A stretch of DNA of 64,000 bases, from positions 267,476 through 331,475 of the forward strand of contig NZ_NEGC01000004.1 in NCBI RefSeq assembly GCF_002135335.1. The letters are read 5' to 3'. Below the pieces are notes generated by a model that made no database searches, was not told where the DNA came from, and saw only the letters and a list, made by a program, of their open reading frames with translations. Shown one piece after another: positions 18,152 to 28,097 of the stretch (its first letter is position 1; each line of letters begins with the position of its first letter). Position numbers and translations under genes: made by a program. This DNA is from Acinetobacter sp. ANC 4470 (lineage in GTDB: Bacteria > Pseudomonadota > Gammaproteobacteria > Pseudomonadales > Moraxellaceae).

Positions 18152-18180
18152 AAAAAAATGCTATCAACGAATTGATAGCA
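18152..18180 (-). terminator. terminator after typA
   Basis: A 9-base perfect stem (TGCTATCAA / TTGATAGCA) with loop CGAA is followed on the minus strand by a seven-T run. Confidence 0.8.
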
Positions 18181-18221
18181 CCTTTTTATGACCAAACGCA
18201 GTCATGGACAATAATTAAAAA

Positions 18222-20057
18222 TTATTTACCACGGTTACGTTTACGTTCGTTTTCAGTCAACCAACGTTTACGGATACGAATAGATTTAGGTGTTACTTCA
18301 ACTAATTCGTCATCTTCAACAAACTCAAGTGCTTGTTCAAGCGTGAAACGAATTGCTGGAGTTAACGTTAATGCCTCATCTGTACCAGATGCACGCATGT
18401 TGGTTAACTGCTTCGCTTTAGTTGGGTTAACAGTCATGTCGTCAGAACGTGAGTTCATACCCACGATCATACCTTCATAAACTTCTAACTGTGGTTCAGC
18501 AAATAGACGTCCACGGTCTTGTAATGTAAACAATGCAAACGCTAAGCAAGTACCGTTAACCATTGAAACAAGTACACCGTTTTGACGCTTCGCTACAGTA
18601 CCCGCTTTCGCTTTACCATAATGAGAGAAGCTTGAAGTCATAATACCAGTACCAGAAGTAATGGTTAAGAATTCAGAACGGAAACCGATTAAGCCACGTG
18701 AAGGAACAGTTGCTTCAATACGGATACGGCCTTTGCCGTCAAGTTCCATATTGGTCATTTCGCCTTTACGGAAGCCCATTTGCTCCATGATTGAACCTTG
18801 ATGTTGTTCTTCAACGTCAAAAGTTACATTTTCATACGGCTCTTGGATTTCACCATCAATTTCTTTCATGATTACTTCAGGACGAGAAACACCCATCTCG
18901 AAGCCTTCACGACGCATGTTCTCAATAAGAACAGACAGATGAAGCTCACCACGACCAGATACTTTGAAACGGTCTGGAGAATCAGTATCTTCAACACGTA
19001 AAGCTACGTTGTGAATCAATTCGCGGTCAAGACGTTCACGAATATTACGTGAAGTTACGAATTTACCTTCACGACCAGCAAACGGTGAGTTGTTTACTTG
19101 GAATGTCATCGAAACTGTAGGTTCATCTACAGACAATGGTGGTAAAGCTTCAACATTTTTCGGATCACAAATCGTGTCAGAAATATGAAGTGCATCAAGA
19201 CCAGTAATACATACGATATCACCAGCATTTGCTTCTTCGATATCAACACGGTCAAGACCATGGTAACCCATGATTTTTAAGATACGGCCGTTACGTGTTT
19301 TGCCATCTTTATCAATCACAGTTACTTGGGTATTGGTTTTCACAGAACCACGTTGAATACGACCAATACCGATTACACCTACGAAACTATTATAGTCAAG
19401 AGATGAAATTTGCATTTGGAACGGACCATCAACATCCACCTTTGGTGGTTCAACGATGTCAACGATGGTTTCAAACAATGGCGTCATATCTTCAGCCATT
19501 GCTTCAACATCACGACCAGCAATACCGTTAATTGCAGAAGCATATACTACTGGGAAGTCTAGCTGTTCGTCAGTCGCACCAAGGTTGTCAAATAAATCAA
19601 ATACTTGATCCATTACCCAATCCGGACGTGCGCCTGGACGGTCAACTTTATTTAATACAACGATTGGCTTAAGACCACTCGCAAATGCTTTAGATGTCAC
19701 AAAACGAGTTTGTGGCATTGGGCCGTCTTGTGCATCAACAAGAAGAAGTACGCAGTCAACCATAGACATTACACGTTCAACTTCACCACCGAAGTCAGCA
19801 TGTCCCGGGGTGTCGACGATGTTAATGCGGTATTCAATATCTGTACGTTTATCTAACCATTTAATTGCAGTGTTTTTTGCAAGGATGGTAATACCACGTT
19901 CAGACTCAAGCGCGTTAGAATCCATAACACGTTCAATCTCGCCCGCGCGGTCACCGAGCGCACCCGATTGTTGCAAAAGCTTGTCTACAAGAGTGGTTTT
20001 ACCATGGTCAACGTGCGCAATAATCGCAATGTTGCGGAGAGTTTTAATATCTGACAT
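18222..20057 (-). CDS. typA: ribosome-associated GTPase TypA/BipA
   Basis: The 611-residue translational GTPase has the G1 motif Ala-His-Val-Asp-His-Gly-Lys-Thr-Thr near residue 13, Asp-Thr-Pro-Gly-His-Ala-Asp-Phe (G3) and Asn-Lys-Val-Asp (G4), then the EF-G-like domains and the BipA-specific C-terminal domain. It binds ribosomes and affects 50S assembly and stress growth at low temperature. The basic C-terminus (Asn-Arg-Gly-Lys) and length are normal. It is transcribed alone, divergent from xanP. Confidence 0.97.
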   Translation of the reverse strand: MSDIKTLRNIAIIAHVDHGKTTLVDKLLQQSGALGDRAGEIERVMDSNALESERGITILAKNTAIKWLDKRTDIEYRINIVDTPGHADFGGEVERVMSMVDCVLLLVDAQDGPMPQTRFVTSKAFASGLKPIVVLNKVDRPGARPDWVMDQVFDLFDNLGATDEQLDFPVVYASAINGIAGRDVEAMAEDMTPLFETIVDIVEPPKVDVDGPFQMQISSLDYNSFVGVIGIGRIQRGSVKTNTQVTVIDKDGKTRNGRILKIMGYHGLDRVDIEEANAGDIVCITGLDALHISDTICDPKNVEALPPLSVDEPTVSMTFQVNNSPFAGREGKFVTSRNIRERLDRELIHNVALRVEDTDSPDRFKVSGRGELHLSVLIENMRREGFEMGVSRPEVIMKEIDGEIQEPYENVTFDVEEQHQGSIMEQMGFRKGEMTNMELDGKGRIRIEATVPSRGLIGFRSEFLTITSGTGIMTSSFSHYGKAKAGTVAKRQNGVLVSMVNGTCLAFALFTLQDRGRLFAEPQLEVYEGMIVGMNSRSDDMTVNPTKAKQLTNMRASGTDEALTLTPAIRFTLEQALEFVEDDELVEVTPKSIRIRKRWLTENERKRNRGK

Positions 20058-20230
20058 GTAAATTCGATACGCTTTAAATTTGAGGGCAAATTATACAGAA
20101 AAATACAGACTTTTAGTAGTGACAGTTTATCGACAGTTACAAGTTTTTTTGAAAAAACGCTCTTTTTTTGGTTTGTAAAGTCCTGTAACTCGATTAGAAT
20201 AGCCTCAAATTGCTGCTGTACCGTTCTCAC

Positions 20231-21601
20231 ATGTCTGATTTAAACAACTCTCCCGAGCAACAACATCATCTAGATTTGGTCTATGGATTGAACGATCGTC
20301 CAAAACCATTCATCGCTTTTTTAGCTGCACTGCAACATTTATTGGCCATTATTGTCCCGATTGTCACCCCTGGCTTACTGATCTGTTTGGCTTTAGGTGT
20401 CTCAAAACAAGACACCAATATGATTTTGTCCATGTCTTTGGTGATCTCTGGAATTGCAACTTTTTTACAATGTAAAAAAGTGGGACCTTTTGGGGCTGGC
20501 TTACTGATTGTTCAAGGAACTAGCTTTAACTTTATTGGTCCTATTATTGGTATTGGTTCTGCAATGGTTGCAGCAGGTACACCTGTTGAAGCTGTCATGG
20601 CCTCAATTTTTGGTGTGGTGATTGCAGGTTCATTTATTGAAATGGGTGTATCTCGTATCCTTCCTTGGGTGAAAAGATTAATTACCCCATTGGTGACTGG
20701 TATTGTTGTACTACTGATTGGTTTGACCTTAATTAAAGAAGGTCTCATCAGTATGGGTGGAGGTTATCAAGCCATGGGCGATAAAACATTTGCCAATGCC
20801 GACAACCTCATCATGTCATGTACGGTACTGGCGATTATTGTGATTTTAAATCGTGTTCGTATCGTCTGGGTCAAAAGCTCTGCTATTTTAATTGCTTTAG
20901 TGATTGGTTATATTGTTGCTGGTTTTATGGGACATCTTAATTTTTCAGGTTTAGAAGACACTCCCCTTATTCAAATTCCAACACCTATGCATTTTGGTTT
21001 AAATTTCTCTTGGAGCTTATTTATTCCAATGGCATTCATCTATTTAGTCACATCTTTAGAAGCCATTGGTGATGTCACCGCAACTTCAAAAATATCGAAT
21101 CAACCTGTAGATGGCCCAGTATGGATGGAACGTATTAAAGGTGGCGTACTGGTCAATGGTGCAAATTCTTTTCTTGCTGGTATTTTTAACACCTTCCCAA
21201 GTTCTGTTTTTGCACAAAATAACGGTGTGATTCAACTAACGGGTGTGGCCAGTCGTTATGTTGGTATCTGGATTGCAATATTACTGGTTATTCTGGGTTT
21301 ATTTCCTGCTGTTGCAGGCGTGATTCAGGCCGTACCACAAGCGGTACTTGGTGGTGCAGTCATGGTGATGTTCGGTGCGGTTGCAGCTTCAGGCATTAAT
21401 ATTTTGTCTGGTATTCAACTTGACCGTCGTGCCTTACTTATTATTGCCATTTCCCTAGGACTTGGTTTAGGTGTTGCACAAGTACCTCAAATTCTTGAAC
21501 ATCTGCCTGAATTATTTCGTAATATTTTCAGTTCTGGTGTTGCGACAGGCGGTATTGCAGCATTGTTATTAAACATTATTCTTCCTGAATCGAAGAAATA
21601 A
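20231..21601 (+). CDS. xanP: NCS2 family xanthine permease (XanP-like)
   Basis: The 456-residue permease has about 12-14 membrane segments. It carries the NCS2 signature Gln-Gly-Thr-Ser-Phe-Asn-Phe and closely follows E. coli XanP, for example Thr-Ser-Leu-Glu-x-Ile-Gly-Asp-x-Thr-Ala-Thr-Ser and Gln-Asn-Asn-Gly-Val-Ile-Gln-Leu-Thr-Gly-Val. It should import xanthine with protons; a urate or other purine preference cannot be excluded. I use the ATG at 20231; the TTG at 20210 has no ribosome site. A strong terminator follows. Confidence 0.88.
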   Translation: MSDLNNSPEQQHHLDLVYGLNDRPKPFIAFLAALQHLLAIIVPIVTPGLLICLALGVSKQDTNMILSMSLVISGIATFLQCKKVGPFGAGLLIVQGTSFNFIGPIIGIGSAMVAAGTPVEAVMASIFGVVIAGSFIEMGVSRILPWVKRLITPLVTGIVVLLIGLTLIKEGLISMGGGYQAMGDKTFANADNLIMSCTVLAIIVILNRVRIVWVKSSAILIALVIGYIVAGFMGHLNFSGLEDTPLIQIPTPMHFGLNFSWSLFIPMAFIYLVTSLEAIGDVTATSKISNQPVDGPVWMERIKGGVLVNGANSFLAGIFNTFPSSVFAQNNGVIQLTGVASRYVGIWIAILLVILGLFPAVAGVIQAVPQAVLGGAVMVMFGAVAASGINILSGIQLDRRALLIIAISLGLGLGVAQVPQILEHLPELFRNIFSSGVATGGIAALLLNIILPESKK

Positions 21602-21616
21602 TTTCATTTCAGCATC

Positions 21617-21649
21617 AACTCTGCCCAGCATTGTCTGGGCAGAGTTTTT
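21617..21649 (+). terminator. terminator after xanP
   Basis: A 10-base GC-rich stem (CTCTGCCCAG / CTGGGCAGAG) with a 6-base loop is followed by five T. Confidence 0.9.
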
Positions 21650-21667
21650 CAATGGCGAGATAAAAAA

Positions 21668-22702
21668 ATGGATCCTAGAAGTGAAGTTGTCATTCGACAG
21701 CACGAATATCTATCTGGACGTGTACTACTCATTAATGCACCTACGGATGACTTACTTTCCAATTTAGAGAAAGACATCACCCCATGTTTCTGGACATGGG
21801 ATTATAATGAATTACAATATTTTCAGACCCAACAAGCCAATGTACATTTTGGTGTTGATCTTCCTGAAGACAGTTTTGATCAAACCATTATTTTTGTCCC
21901 TAAGTCAAAAGAATTACTCAATTACATCCTGCATAATGTGGTCAGCCGTTTAAATATCGGTGCTTCAATTTTCCTTGTCGGCGAAAAAAAATCTGGCGTT
22001 GAACGTGCTGCCAAACAATTATTACCTTTTGGTAAAGCCTGTAAATTAGATAGCGCACGTCACTGTCAAATGTGGCAAATGACCGTTGAAAAAACAGTGA
22101 CCGCAAAAAAACTGGAAGACTGGGCACAACAATATACCGTTACCACACCGAATGGCGACTTGAATATCTGTGCCTTACCGGGTGTCTTTAGTCAAAATCG
22201 TTTAGATATTGGTACTGCGGTTCTCTTACCTTATTTATCACAAGTCACTGCGGGTAAAATTGCCGACTTTGGTTGTGGTTCGGGTGTCATCAGTGCTTAT
22301 TTAGCCAAACTTAATCCTAAAAATCGAATTTTTGCGATGGATGTTGACGCTTTTGCTTTGGCTTCCACTCGCATGACCTTTGAAAAAAATAATCTCCCAC
22401 TAGAACAACTTGAAATTAAAGCAGTGACAGGTATTGAAGATGCTCCACTATTCTTACATGCCATTGTCAGCAATCCTCCCTTCCATCAAGGTATCCACAC
22501 TGATTACAACGCCAGTGAAAGCTTATGTAAAACTTCACGACGTCATTTAAAATCGGGCGGTGAATTATGGATTGTCGCCAACCGTTTTCTAAATTACCCA
22601 TTATTAATTGAGCAAAATTTTGGTCAATGTACAACTAAAGCAGATCAACAAGGCTTTAAAGTGCTGTTCGCCAACACTCAAAAAAAATCTAAGGAACAAT
22701 GA
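21668..22702 (+). CDS. rsmC: 16S rRNA (guanine1207-N2)-methyltransferase RsmC
   Basis: The 344-residue protein has an inactive N-terminal methyltransferase-like domain and a C-terminal SAM-binding domain with [10 protein letters not shown], and the catalytic Asn-Pro-Pro-Phe-His motif near residue 269. RsmC methylates G1207 of 16S rRNA in the 30S subunit. The stop codon abuts the lysP start, so the two genes are probably co-transcribed, which is not an obvious functional pairing. Confidence 0.93.
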   Translation: MDPRSEVVIRQHEYLSGRVLLINAPTDDLLSNLEKDITPCFWTWDYNELQYFQTQQANVHFGVDLPEDSFDQTIIFVPKSKELLNYILHNVVSRLNIGASIFLVGEKKSGVERAAKQLLPFGKACKLDSARHCQMWQMTVEKTVTAKKLEDWAQQYTVTTPNGDLNICALPGVFSQNRLDIGTAVLLPYLSQVTAGKIADFGCGSGVISAYLAKLNPKNRIFAMDVDAFALASTRMTFEKNNLPLEQLEIKAVTGIEDAPLFLHAIVSNPPFHQGIHTDYNASESLCKTSRRHLKSGGELWIVANRFLNYPLLIEQNFGQCTTKADQQGFKVLFANTQKKSKEQ

Positions 22703-24171
22703 TGAGTGCAACTGATCAACCGATGCACCTACAGCGGAAGCTTGGTGCTCGCCATCTAAATATGATTGCGATTGGTGGCTCCATCGGCACAGGTTTATTC
22801 CTCGCTTCTGGTGCAACCATTGCCAATGCAGGTCCTGGTGGCGCATTACTCGCTTATGCTCTTATTGGTTTAATGATTTATTTCTTAATGACAAGTTTAG
22901 GCGAACTTGCCACGCACAACCCCACTTCAGGTGCATTTTTTACCTATGGTACTAAATATGTAGAAGGTGGTTTTGGTTTCGCCTTGGGTTGGAACTATTG
23001 GTACAACTGGGCAATTACGGTTGCTTTTGAGCTGGTTGCGGTTCAGTTCATTATGAAATTCTGGTTTCCCGATATTCCCGGTTTCTACTGGAGTGCCATT
23101 TTTCTTGCGATTATTTTTGCGATTAATTCACTAACCGTGAAAGGTTTTGGTGAAAGTGAGTTTTTATTCTCACTGGTCAAAGTCATTGCGATTATTGTCT
23201 TTATTATTATTGGCATTGCCATGATTGCAAAAATCATCCTGACACCCAATATGGTCACTTTCTCCAACTGGACCAAAGGCGATGCACCTTTTGTCGGTGG
23301 ACTACAAGCCATGATTGGTGTTGCCATGATTGCAGGATTCTCCTTCCAAGGAACAGAGATGGTCGGGGTTGCCGCGGGAGAATCTAAAGATCCTAAAAAA
23401 ACTATTCCTGTTGCCATTAAGCAAATTTTCTGGCGTATCTTATTATTTTATGTGGTGTGTATTTTCATTATTGGCACACTCGTCGCATATGATGATCCGA
23501 GTTTATTACAAGCTGCTGCAGGTGACAATATTGCCCTTTCACCATTTACATTACTGTATGAAAAAGCAGGATTTGCTTTTGCTGCAAGTTTAATGAATGC
23601 GGTGATCTTAACGGCCATTTTATCTGCGGGTAACTCTGGGATGTATTCATCTACACGCATGTTATTTGACATGGCACGTGAAGGCCGCGCACCCAAATGG
23701 TTTGCAAAACTGGATACTCGTGGTGTACCGATGAATGCACTTTATGCAACGACTGCAGTTGCGGCACTCTGTTTTTTAACCACCTTCATTGGTGAGCAAC
23801 AAGTGTTCAATTGGTTGCTTAATATGTCGGGGATGTGTGGCTTTATTGTCTGGTTAGGAATTGCGATTTCACACTATCGTTTCCGTAAAGGCTATTTAGC
23901 ACAAGGTTATAAACTGGAAGATTTAGCCTATACGGCAAAGTTCTTCCCATTTGCACCATGGTTTGCTTTTATCCTCTGCTCGATCATTATTCTAGGTCAA
24001 AACTATGAAGCACTGATTGGTGGAAAAGTGGATTGGTTAGGCTTAGCTTCAACGTATATTAGTATTCCGCTATTTCTTGTCATCTGGTTAGGTTATAAGT
24101 GGAAATATAAAACCAAGCTTATTCCATACAAAGAAATGGATGTCCAACCCGTAAATATAGAAGATAATTAA
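22702..24171 (+). CDS. lysP: lysine-specific amino acid permease (LysP-like)
   Basis: The 489-residue APC-family permease has 12 membrane segments and follows E. coli LysP along its length: Gly-Thr-Gly-Leu-Phe-x-Ala-Ser-Gly-Ala-Thr-Ile, Trp-Asn-Tyr-Trp-Tyr-Asn-Trp-Ala and Ser-Ala-Gly-Asn-Ser-Gly-Met-Tyr. It should import lysine. Two ATGs overlap the rsmC stop; I chose the one at 22702 because AAGGA lies six bases upstream, versus three for the ATG at 22699. A terminator follows at 24187. Confidence 0.88.
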   Translation: MSATDQPMHLQRKLGARHLNMIAIGGSIGTGLFLASGATIANAGPGGALLAYALIGLMIYFLMTSLGELATHNPTSGAFFTYGTKYVEGGFGFALGWNYWYNWAITVAFELVAVQFIMKFWFPDIPGFYWSAIFLAIIFAINSLTVKGFGESEFLFSLVKVIAIIVFIIIGIAMIAKIILTPNMVTFSNWTKGDAPFVGGLQAMIGVAMIAGFSFQGTEMVGVAAGESKDPKKTIPVAIKQIFWRILLFYVVCIFIIGTLVAYDDPSLLQAAAGDNIALSPFTLLYEKAGFAFAASLMNAVILTAILSAGNSGMYSSTRMLFDMAREGRAPKWFAKLDTRGVPMNALYATTAVAALCFLTTFIGEQQVFNWLLNMSGMCGFIVWLGIAISHYRFRKGYLAQGYKLEDLAYTAKFFPFAPWFAFILCSIIILGQNYEALIGGKVDWLGLASTYISIPLFLVIWLGYKWKYKTKLIPYKEMDVQPVNIEDN

Positions 24172-24186
24172 CCTTCTACTAAAAAG

Positions 24187-24212
24187 AAAAAGCAGCCTTA
24201 AGGCTGCTTTTT
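24187..24212 (+). terminator. terminator after lysP
   Basis: AAAAAGCAGCC and GGCTGCTTTTT form a stem around TTAA, ending in a T run. Confidence 0.9.
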
Positions 24213-24666
24213 CTTTTTCAAAAATAATAAATATCTGATCAACATGACCTTTTGATACATCTATTCATTACAAGATACTCTGAACAAAATAAATTCCATT
24301 TCTAGCCTTAACATAATTTCAATCAGACAAAATTTTAATTTTCAAATTAAAAGACTTTCTATATCCATTCTATTTAGTTAAATAATTGAATACTTTAGTT
24401 AGCACCAGAATAAATCTTCTCACTCCAATAAGGAATAAATCAAAATATGAGCTGTCCACCTAAGATAAAGAGATTGAGCGTATTGTTGTTCTGGTTCAGA
24501 TTGTAGTAAGACTTTGATCACTCTTACTCAAGCTAAATTTATTGAATCCCAAAGGCTGAGAGTTACATAGAGCTGAAAAATCAAATGACTTAATAATTAA
24601 AAAATTGAATTAAGCATCTAACCGCTACACCTTTTAATTATTCTAAAAATATATTTTTGTTTTCAT

Positions 24667-24695
24667 AAAAAAAGCAGCCTGACGGCTGCTTTTTA
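24667..24695 (-). terminator. terminator after ompA
   Basis: AAAGCAGCC and GGCTGCTTT with loop TGAC; on the minus strand a T run follows. It lies about 20 bases past the ompA stop and nearly repeats the lysP terminator stem. Confidence 0.85.
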
Positions 24696-24713
24696 GATCA
24701 GTTCAATAATAAA

Positions 24714-25751
24714 TTATTGAGCTTGTTGAGCAACTACAGTACGGCTACCAGAAATAGTCGCGAATACACGACGGTTCATAGCACGACCTTCTTTAGTTTT
24801 GTTGTCAGCAATCGGTTGATCCCAAGCAAAACCTTGAGTAGACAAACGAGATGGGTTTACATTGTATTCATTTACAAGTGAAGATTTAACAGAGTTAGCA
24901 CGAGCCAAAGATAAACGTTCGTTTAATGCACGTGGACCAGTGTTATCTGTGTGACCTTCGATGCGAGCAGTAGCGTTTGGATATTCAACTAACTTTTCAG
25001 CAACTTTAGCAATTTCTGGTTTGTATTGATCTTTGATGTTTGATTTATTCGTATCAAAGAACACACGAAGTTCCATGTTAAGATCTTCAGTCAACTCTTG
25101 TGGAACTGGTTGAACTGGAACAACAGGTTCAACTGGAGCCACTTCAACTACAGGTGCAGCTGGTTTCAAGTGACCACCAAGAACAACATTTAGACCAGCT
25201 AAAGCTGTGTAGTTCCAGAAATCTTCATCGATATTGTAAGTAGCACGAGCTTCAGTACGTAAAGATAAAGCATCGTTTAAGCGCCAGAAAGCACCTAGAC
25301 CTGCGTTACCTAAAGTACCTTCTTCTGTAGTACCACGATCTTCACGACCAACAACGCTATCAAGATCATATTTATAATGACCAGCACCTAACAATACATA
25401 AGGTTTGATTTTGCTATCATAATTTTTAGTGATCAAATCAGAAGTAGCATAGAAGTTACCATTGATTTGAGTTTGTTTATATTCACCCTGATTGAGGTCT
25501 GAATCACCTTTAACCTGGTTATATTCAGTTTCGAAACCTAACCATGGAGTTAATTCAATACCAATCGCTGCACCAACGAATAAATCGTCTTGAATTTCTT
25601 GACCACCATTCATTAAGTTACCACGGCTATCATTGTGTTCAGTGTCTTGGAAAGTATAACCAACCATTAATGGGGTAATAGTTACGCCAGCATTAGCAGC
25701 AGCTAAAGGTGCAGCAACTAGCATAGCTAGTGCAATACGACTCATTTTCAT
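24714..25751 (-). CDS. ompA: outer membrane protein OmpA (Omp38)
   Basis: The 345-residue protein has a signal peptide cleaved after Ala-Asn-Ala near residue 21, an eight-stranded N-terminal barrel, a Pro/Val-rich hinge (repeated Val-Ala-Pro-Val-Glu-Pro-Val), and a C-terminal OmpA-like domain with Gly-His-Thr-Asp-Asn-Thr-Gly and Asn-Arg-Arg-Val for binding meso-diaminopimelate. OmpA links the outer membrane to peptidoglycan and is a major porin in Acinetobacter. I moved the start to the ATG at 25751, which has GGAGGA seven bases upstream; the longer frame adds eight residues. A promoter and ~110-base leader lie upstream. Confidence 0.95.
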   Translation of the reverse strand: MKMSRIALAMLVAAPLAAANAGVTITPLMVGYTFQDTEHNDSRGNLMNGGQEIQDDLFVGAAIGIELTPWLGFETEYNQVKGDSDLNQGEYKQTQINGNFYATSDLITKNYDSKIKPYVLLGAGHYKYDLDSVVGREDRGTTEEGTLGNAGLGAFWRLNDALSLRTEARATYNIDEDFWNYTALAGLNVVLGGHLKPAAPVVEVAPVEPVVPVQPVPQELTEDLNMELRVFFDTNKSNIKDQYKPEIAKVAEKLVEYPNATARIEGHTDNTGPRALNERLSLARANSVKSSLVNEYNVNPSRLSTQGFAWDQPIADNKTKEGRAMNRRVFATISGSRTVVAQQAQ

Positions 25752-25861
25752 GGATTTATCCTCCAGAGATAACAATTGTTGTTCAAGTTCAAGCCTAAAA
25801 TTTGGCTATCCTGAAATAGGCTTTCTAATACCCAGTTTTATTTTTAAGCTACTCACTATGA

Positions 25862-25889
25862 ATCATACAAACACTTTATTTTTTTCCAA
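25862..25889 (-). promoter_or_regulatory. candidate sigma-70 promoter of ompA
   Basis: On the minus strand TTGGAA (25889-25884) and TATGAT (25867-25862) are separated by 16 bases, placing the transcription start about 100 bases before the ATG. This long leader could contribute to the stability of the abundant mRNA. The promoter is read by eye only. Confidence 0.5.
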
Positions 25890-26080
25890 GTGCTTGATAA
25901 ATTTAATCAAGTAAATTATTGACAAAATTACTTACAATTTCCGTTGTAATTAGGTAATTTTTTACTCAATTTCTTATTGCGAATAGCTTATTGTCACTTG
26001 CGCATTATTTTAACAGTTTTCTTAAAAGTTGAGTAATAAATATTACTTACAGAAAAAACGATCAAAAACAAAACACTAAT

Positions 26081-26112
26081 AACATAAACCATTAACAACA
26101 TAAACCATTAAA
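26081..26112 (+). repeat. short direct repeat
   Basis: AACATAAACCATTAA occurs twice back to back, 60 bases or less before the pseudopilin gene. It has the look of a replication slip and has no known role. Confidence 0.6.
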
Positions 26113-26136
26113 AAAATATACCAAAAGGTTAATTCA

Positions 26137-26658
26137 ATGTTTTTTAAACAAAAAAATGCTTTTACGCTCATTGAGCTCATCATTACGATCGCTATTTTAG
26201 CAATTATCACAACTCTCGCCCTACCTCATTTTCATGAAATAATGGCAAAACAAGAAACAATAAAAACAACCAACAAACTGATTTCAAGTATTCAATTGGC
26301 AAAATCGCATGCCACACTTCAACATACCAATGTTGTCATTTGTCCTAGCCAAGATAAATTAAATTGTCAAATAAACCATTGGAATTCAGGTTTTATTGTT
26401 TTTCTCGATTCCAATAAAAGTAGACAAGTAGATGTCAGTGAAAAAATTATCCTGACCGAATCAACCAACTTGAAATATGGCAATTTAAACTGGAGAGGAA
26501 CTTTAAGCATTCCAAGTTTAACTTTTCAAGCAGCAAATGGGCTTCCTATTGGTTCGAATGGTAGTTTTTATTATTGTTCCACCTATCAGCAACCACTGCA
26601 TAAAATAATACTCAGTAATATGGGACATATCCGTATTGAAAACCCTTCAACTTGCTAA
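26137..26658 (+). CDS. GspH/FimT-type pseudopilin
   Basis: The 173-residue protein has a class III prepilin leader: Lys-Asn-Ala followed by Phe-Thr-Leu-Ile-Glu-Leu, with the conserved Glu at +5 and a hydrophobic helix. The residue before the cut is Ala, not the usual Gly. The C-terminal domain ends in Pro-Ser-Thr-Cys and includes a second Cys pair, likely disulfide-bonded. FimT/GspH proteins are minor pilins or pseudopilins of type IV pili or type II secretion, and FimT-like pilins bind DNA in competence. No pil or gsp gene lies near it, so it is an orphan. Ribosome site AAAAGG is weak. Confidence 0.75.
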   Translation: MFFKQKNAFTLIELIITIAILAIITTLALPHFHEIMAKQETIKTTNKLISSIQLAKSHATLQHTNVVICPSQDKLNCQINHWNSGFIVFLDSNKSRQVDVSEKIILTESTNLKYGNLNWRGTLSIPSLTFQAANGLPIGSNGSFYYCSTYQQPLHKIILSNMGHIRIENPSTC

Positions 26659-26772
26659 GAACCCATGAGTCTACAACTAGCGAGCTATCAGACTTTATTC
26701 CTGAGTATTTTTCAATATACTGCTTAAGTTTGAAAAATAATCGACTTAAAAGTAAATATCGGAGTAAAGAAA

Positions 26773-27948
26773 ATGACAGACATCGTAATTGTAAATGGTG
26801 CACGTACAGCAATGGGCGGTTTTCAAGGCAGTTTAGCTGGTGTAACAGCACCCGAACTGGGCGCAGTATCCATTAAAGCAGCGATTGCTCGTTCAGGATT
26901 ACAACCAACTGATATCGAAGAAGTTATTATGGGTTGTGTACTCCCCGCTGGATTAAAGCAAGGTCCTGCACGTCAAGCAATGCGCCAAGCTGGCCTTCCT
27001 GACTCAACAGGCGCAGTAACCATTAATAAACTTTGTGGTTCTGGCATGAAAGCTGTGATGCAAGCCGCAGATATGATCAAAGCGGGTTCTGCTAAAATTG
27101 TGGTTGCAGGCGGCATGGAATCTATGACCAATGCACCTTACGTGTTGCCAAAAGCACGTGGTGGTTATCGTATGGGTCACGGTGAAATTAAAGACCATAT
27201 GTTCCTTGATGGCTTAGAAGACGCTGAAACAGGTCGTTTAATGGGTTCTTTTGCTCAAGATATGGCCAATACCCGTGGCTATACACGCCAACAAATGGAT
27301 GATTTTGCCATTCGTTCACTCAAACGTGCTCAAACAGCCATTACCGAAGGTTATTTTGCAGATGAAATCGCTCCTGTTACGGTTTCAACACGTAAAGGTG
27401 ATATTGTCATTGATAAAGACGAACAACCGTTTAACGCCAATATAGAAAAAATTCCAACACTCCGTCCTGCTTTTGCCAAAGATGGAACAATTACCGCTGC
27501 AAATGCCAGCTCTATTTCTGATGGTGCCTCTGCATTAGTACTAACTTCAGCAGAAAATGCATCAGCAAAAGGTTTAAATCCGCTTGCAAAAATTGTTGCT
27601 TATGCATCAAATTCTCAACACCCTTCAGAATTTACCATTGCACCAGTGGGTGCGATTCAAAAAACTTTGGATAAAGCGGGCTGGACAGCTTCCGATGTTG
27701 ATCTGTGGGAAATTAACGAAGCTTTCGCTATGGTCACCATGTGCCCAATTGATGATTTCAAATTAGATGCTGAAAAAGTGAATATTAATGGCGGTGCTTG
27801 CGCACTTGGGCACCCAGTAGGTTCTACTGGTTCACGTATCATTTTGACTTTGATTCATGCATTAAAACGTACTGGCGGTAAAAAAGGTATTGCTGCTTTA
27901 TGTATCGGTGGTGGTGAAGCTACTGCTGTAGCGATCGAGTTACTATAA
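26773..27948 (+). CDS. acetyl-CoA C-acetyltransferase (thiolase II)
   Basis: The 391-residue thiolase has the nucleophile Cys88 in Lys-Leu-Cys-Gly-Ser-Gly-Met, the His of Gly-His-Pro-Val-Gly-Ser-Thr-Gly, and the second Cys of Leu-Cys-Ile-Gly-Gly-Gly. Size fits a homotetrameric biosynthetic or degradative acetoacetyl-CoA thiolase (AtoB/PhaA type). It catalyses reversible condensation of two acetyl-CoA. It stands alone here, away from the fad-like operon at 38-41 kb. Whether it serves acetoacetate, leucine or polymer metabolism cannot be told. Confidence 0.92.
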   Translation: MTDIVIVNGARTAMGGFQGSLAGVTAPELGAVSIKAAIARSGLQPTDIEEVIMGCVLPAGLKQGPARQAMRQAGLPDSTGAVTINKLCGSGMKAVMQAADMIKAGSAKIVVAGGMESMTNAPYVLPKARGGYRMGHGEIKDHMFLDGLEDAETGRLMGSFAQDMANTRGYTRQQMDDFAIRSLKRAQTAITEGYFADEIAPVTVSTRKGDIVIDKDEQPFNANIEKIPTLRPAFAKDGTITAANASSISDGASALVLTSAENASAKGLNPLAKIVAYASNSQHPSEFTIAPVGAIQKTLDKAGWTASDVDLWEINEAFAMVTMCPIDDFKLDAEKVNINGGACALGHPVGSTGSRIILTLIHALKRTGGKKGIAALCIGGGEATAVAIELL

Positions 27949-27965
27949 TTTCACCTCTTTCTAAC

Positions 27966-27986
27966 TCTCTCCCATAGGGAGAGAGA
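27966..27986 (+). other. perfect hairpin after thiolase
   Basis: CTCTCTCCC and GGGAGAGAG form a 9-base stem with loop ATA, 18 bases past the stop. A T run follows only after about 30 bases, so it is a weak terminator or a 3'-end stabiliser. Confidence 0.5.
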
Positions 27987-28097
27987 ACTTTATCCTTCAT
28001 TATTGAGGGATTTTTTTACACTTACACTTTTTCATCATTGTTTCTGCCTAAGCCTGTTAAATTAGAAAACTCAAAACAACAATACGGACACATCGAG

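Larger units (their letters stand above)
24172..24713. other. 542-base AT-rich gap between lysP and ompA
   Basis: The gap contains the terminators of the two flanking genes, listed separately. The middle, about 24220-24660, is AT-rich with a less AT-rich patch near 24450-24590 that shows no supported coding frame or RNA fold. It may hold a decayed sequence. Confidence 0.4.
25752..26136. other. 385-base ompA leader and promoter region
   Basis: The gap holds the ompA leader and promoter (minus strand), AT-rich sequence, and a short direct repeat just before the pseudopilin gene. No coding frame is supported. Confidence 0.5.

Noticed and set aside
18798..20061. Several frames antisense to typA
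   Set aside because: All are shadows of the long typA frame, which has strong family motifs over its whole length.
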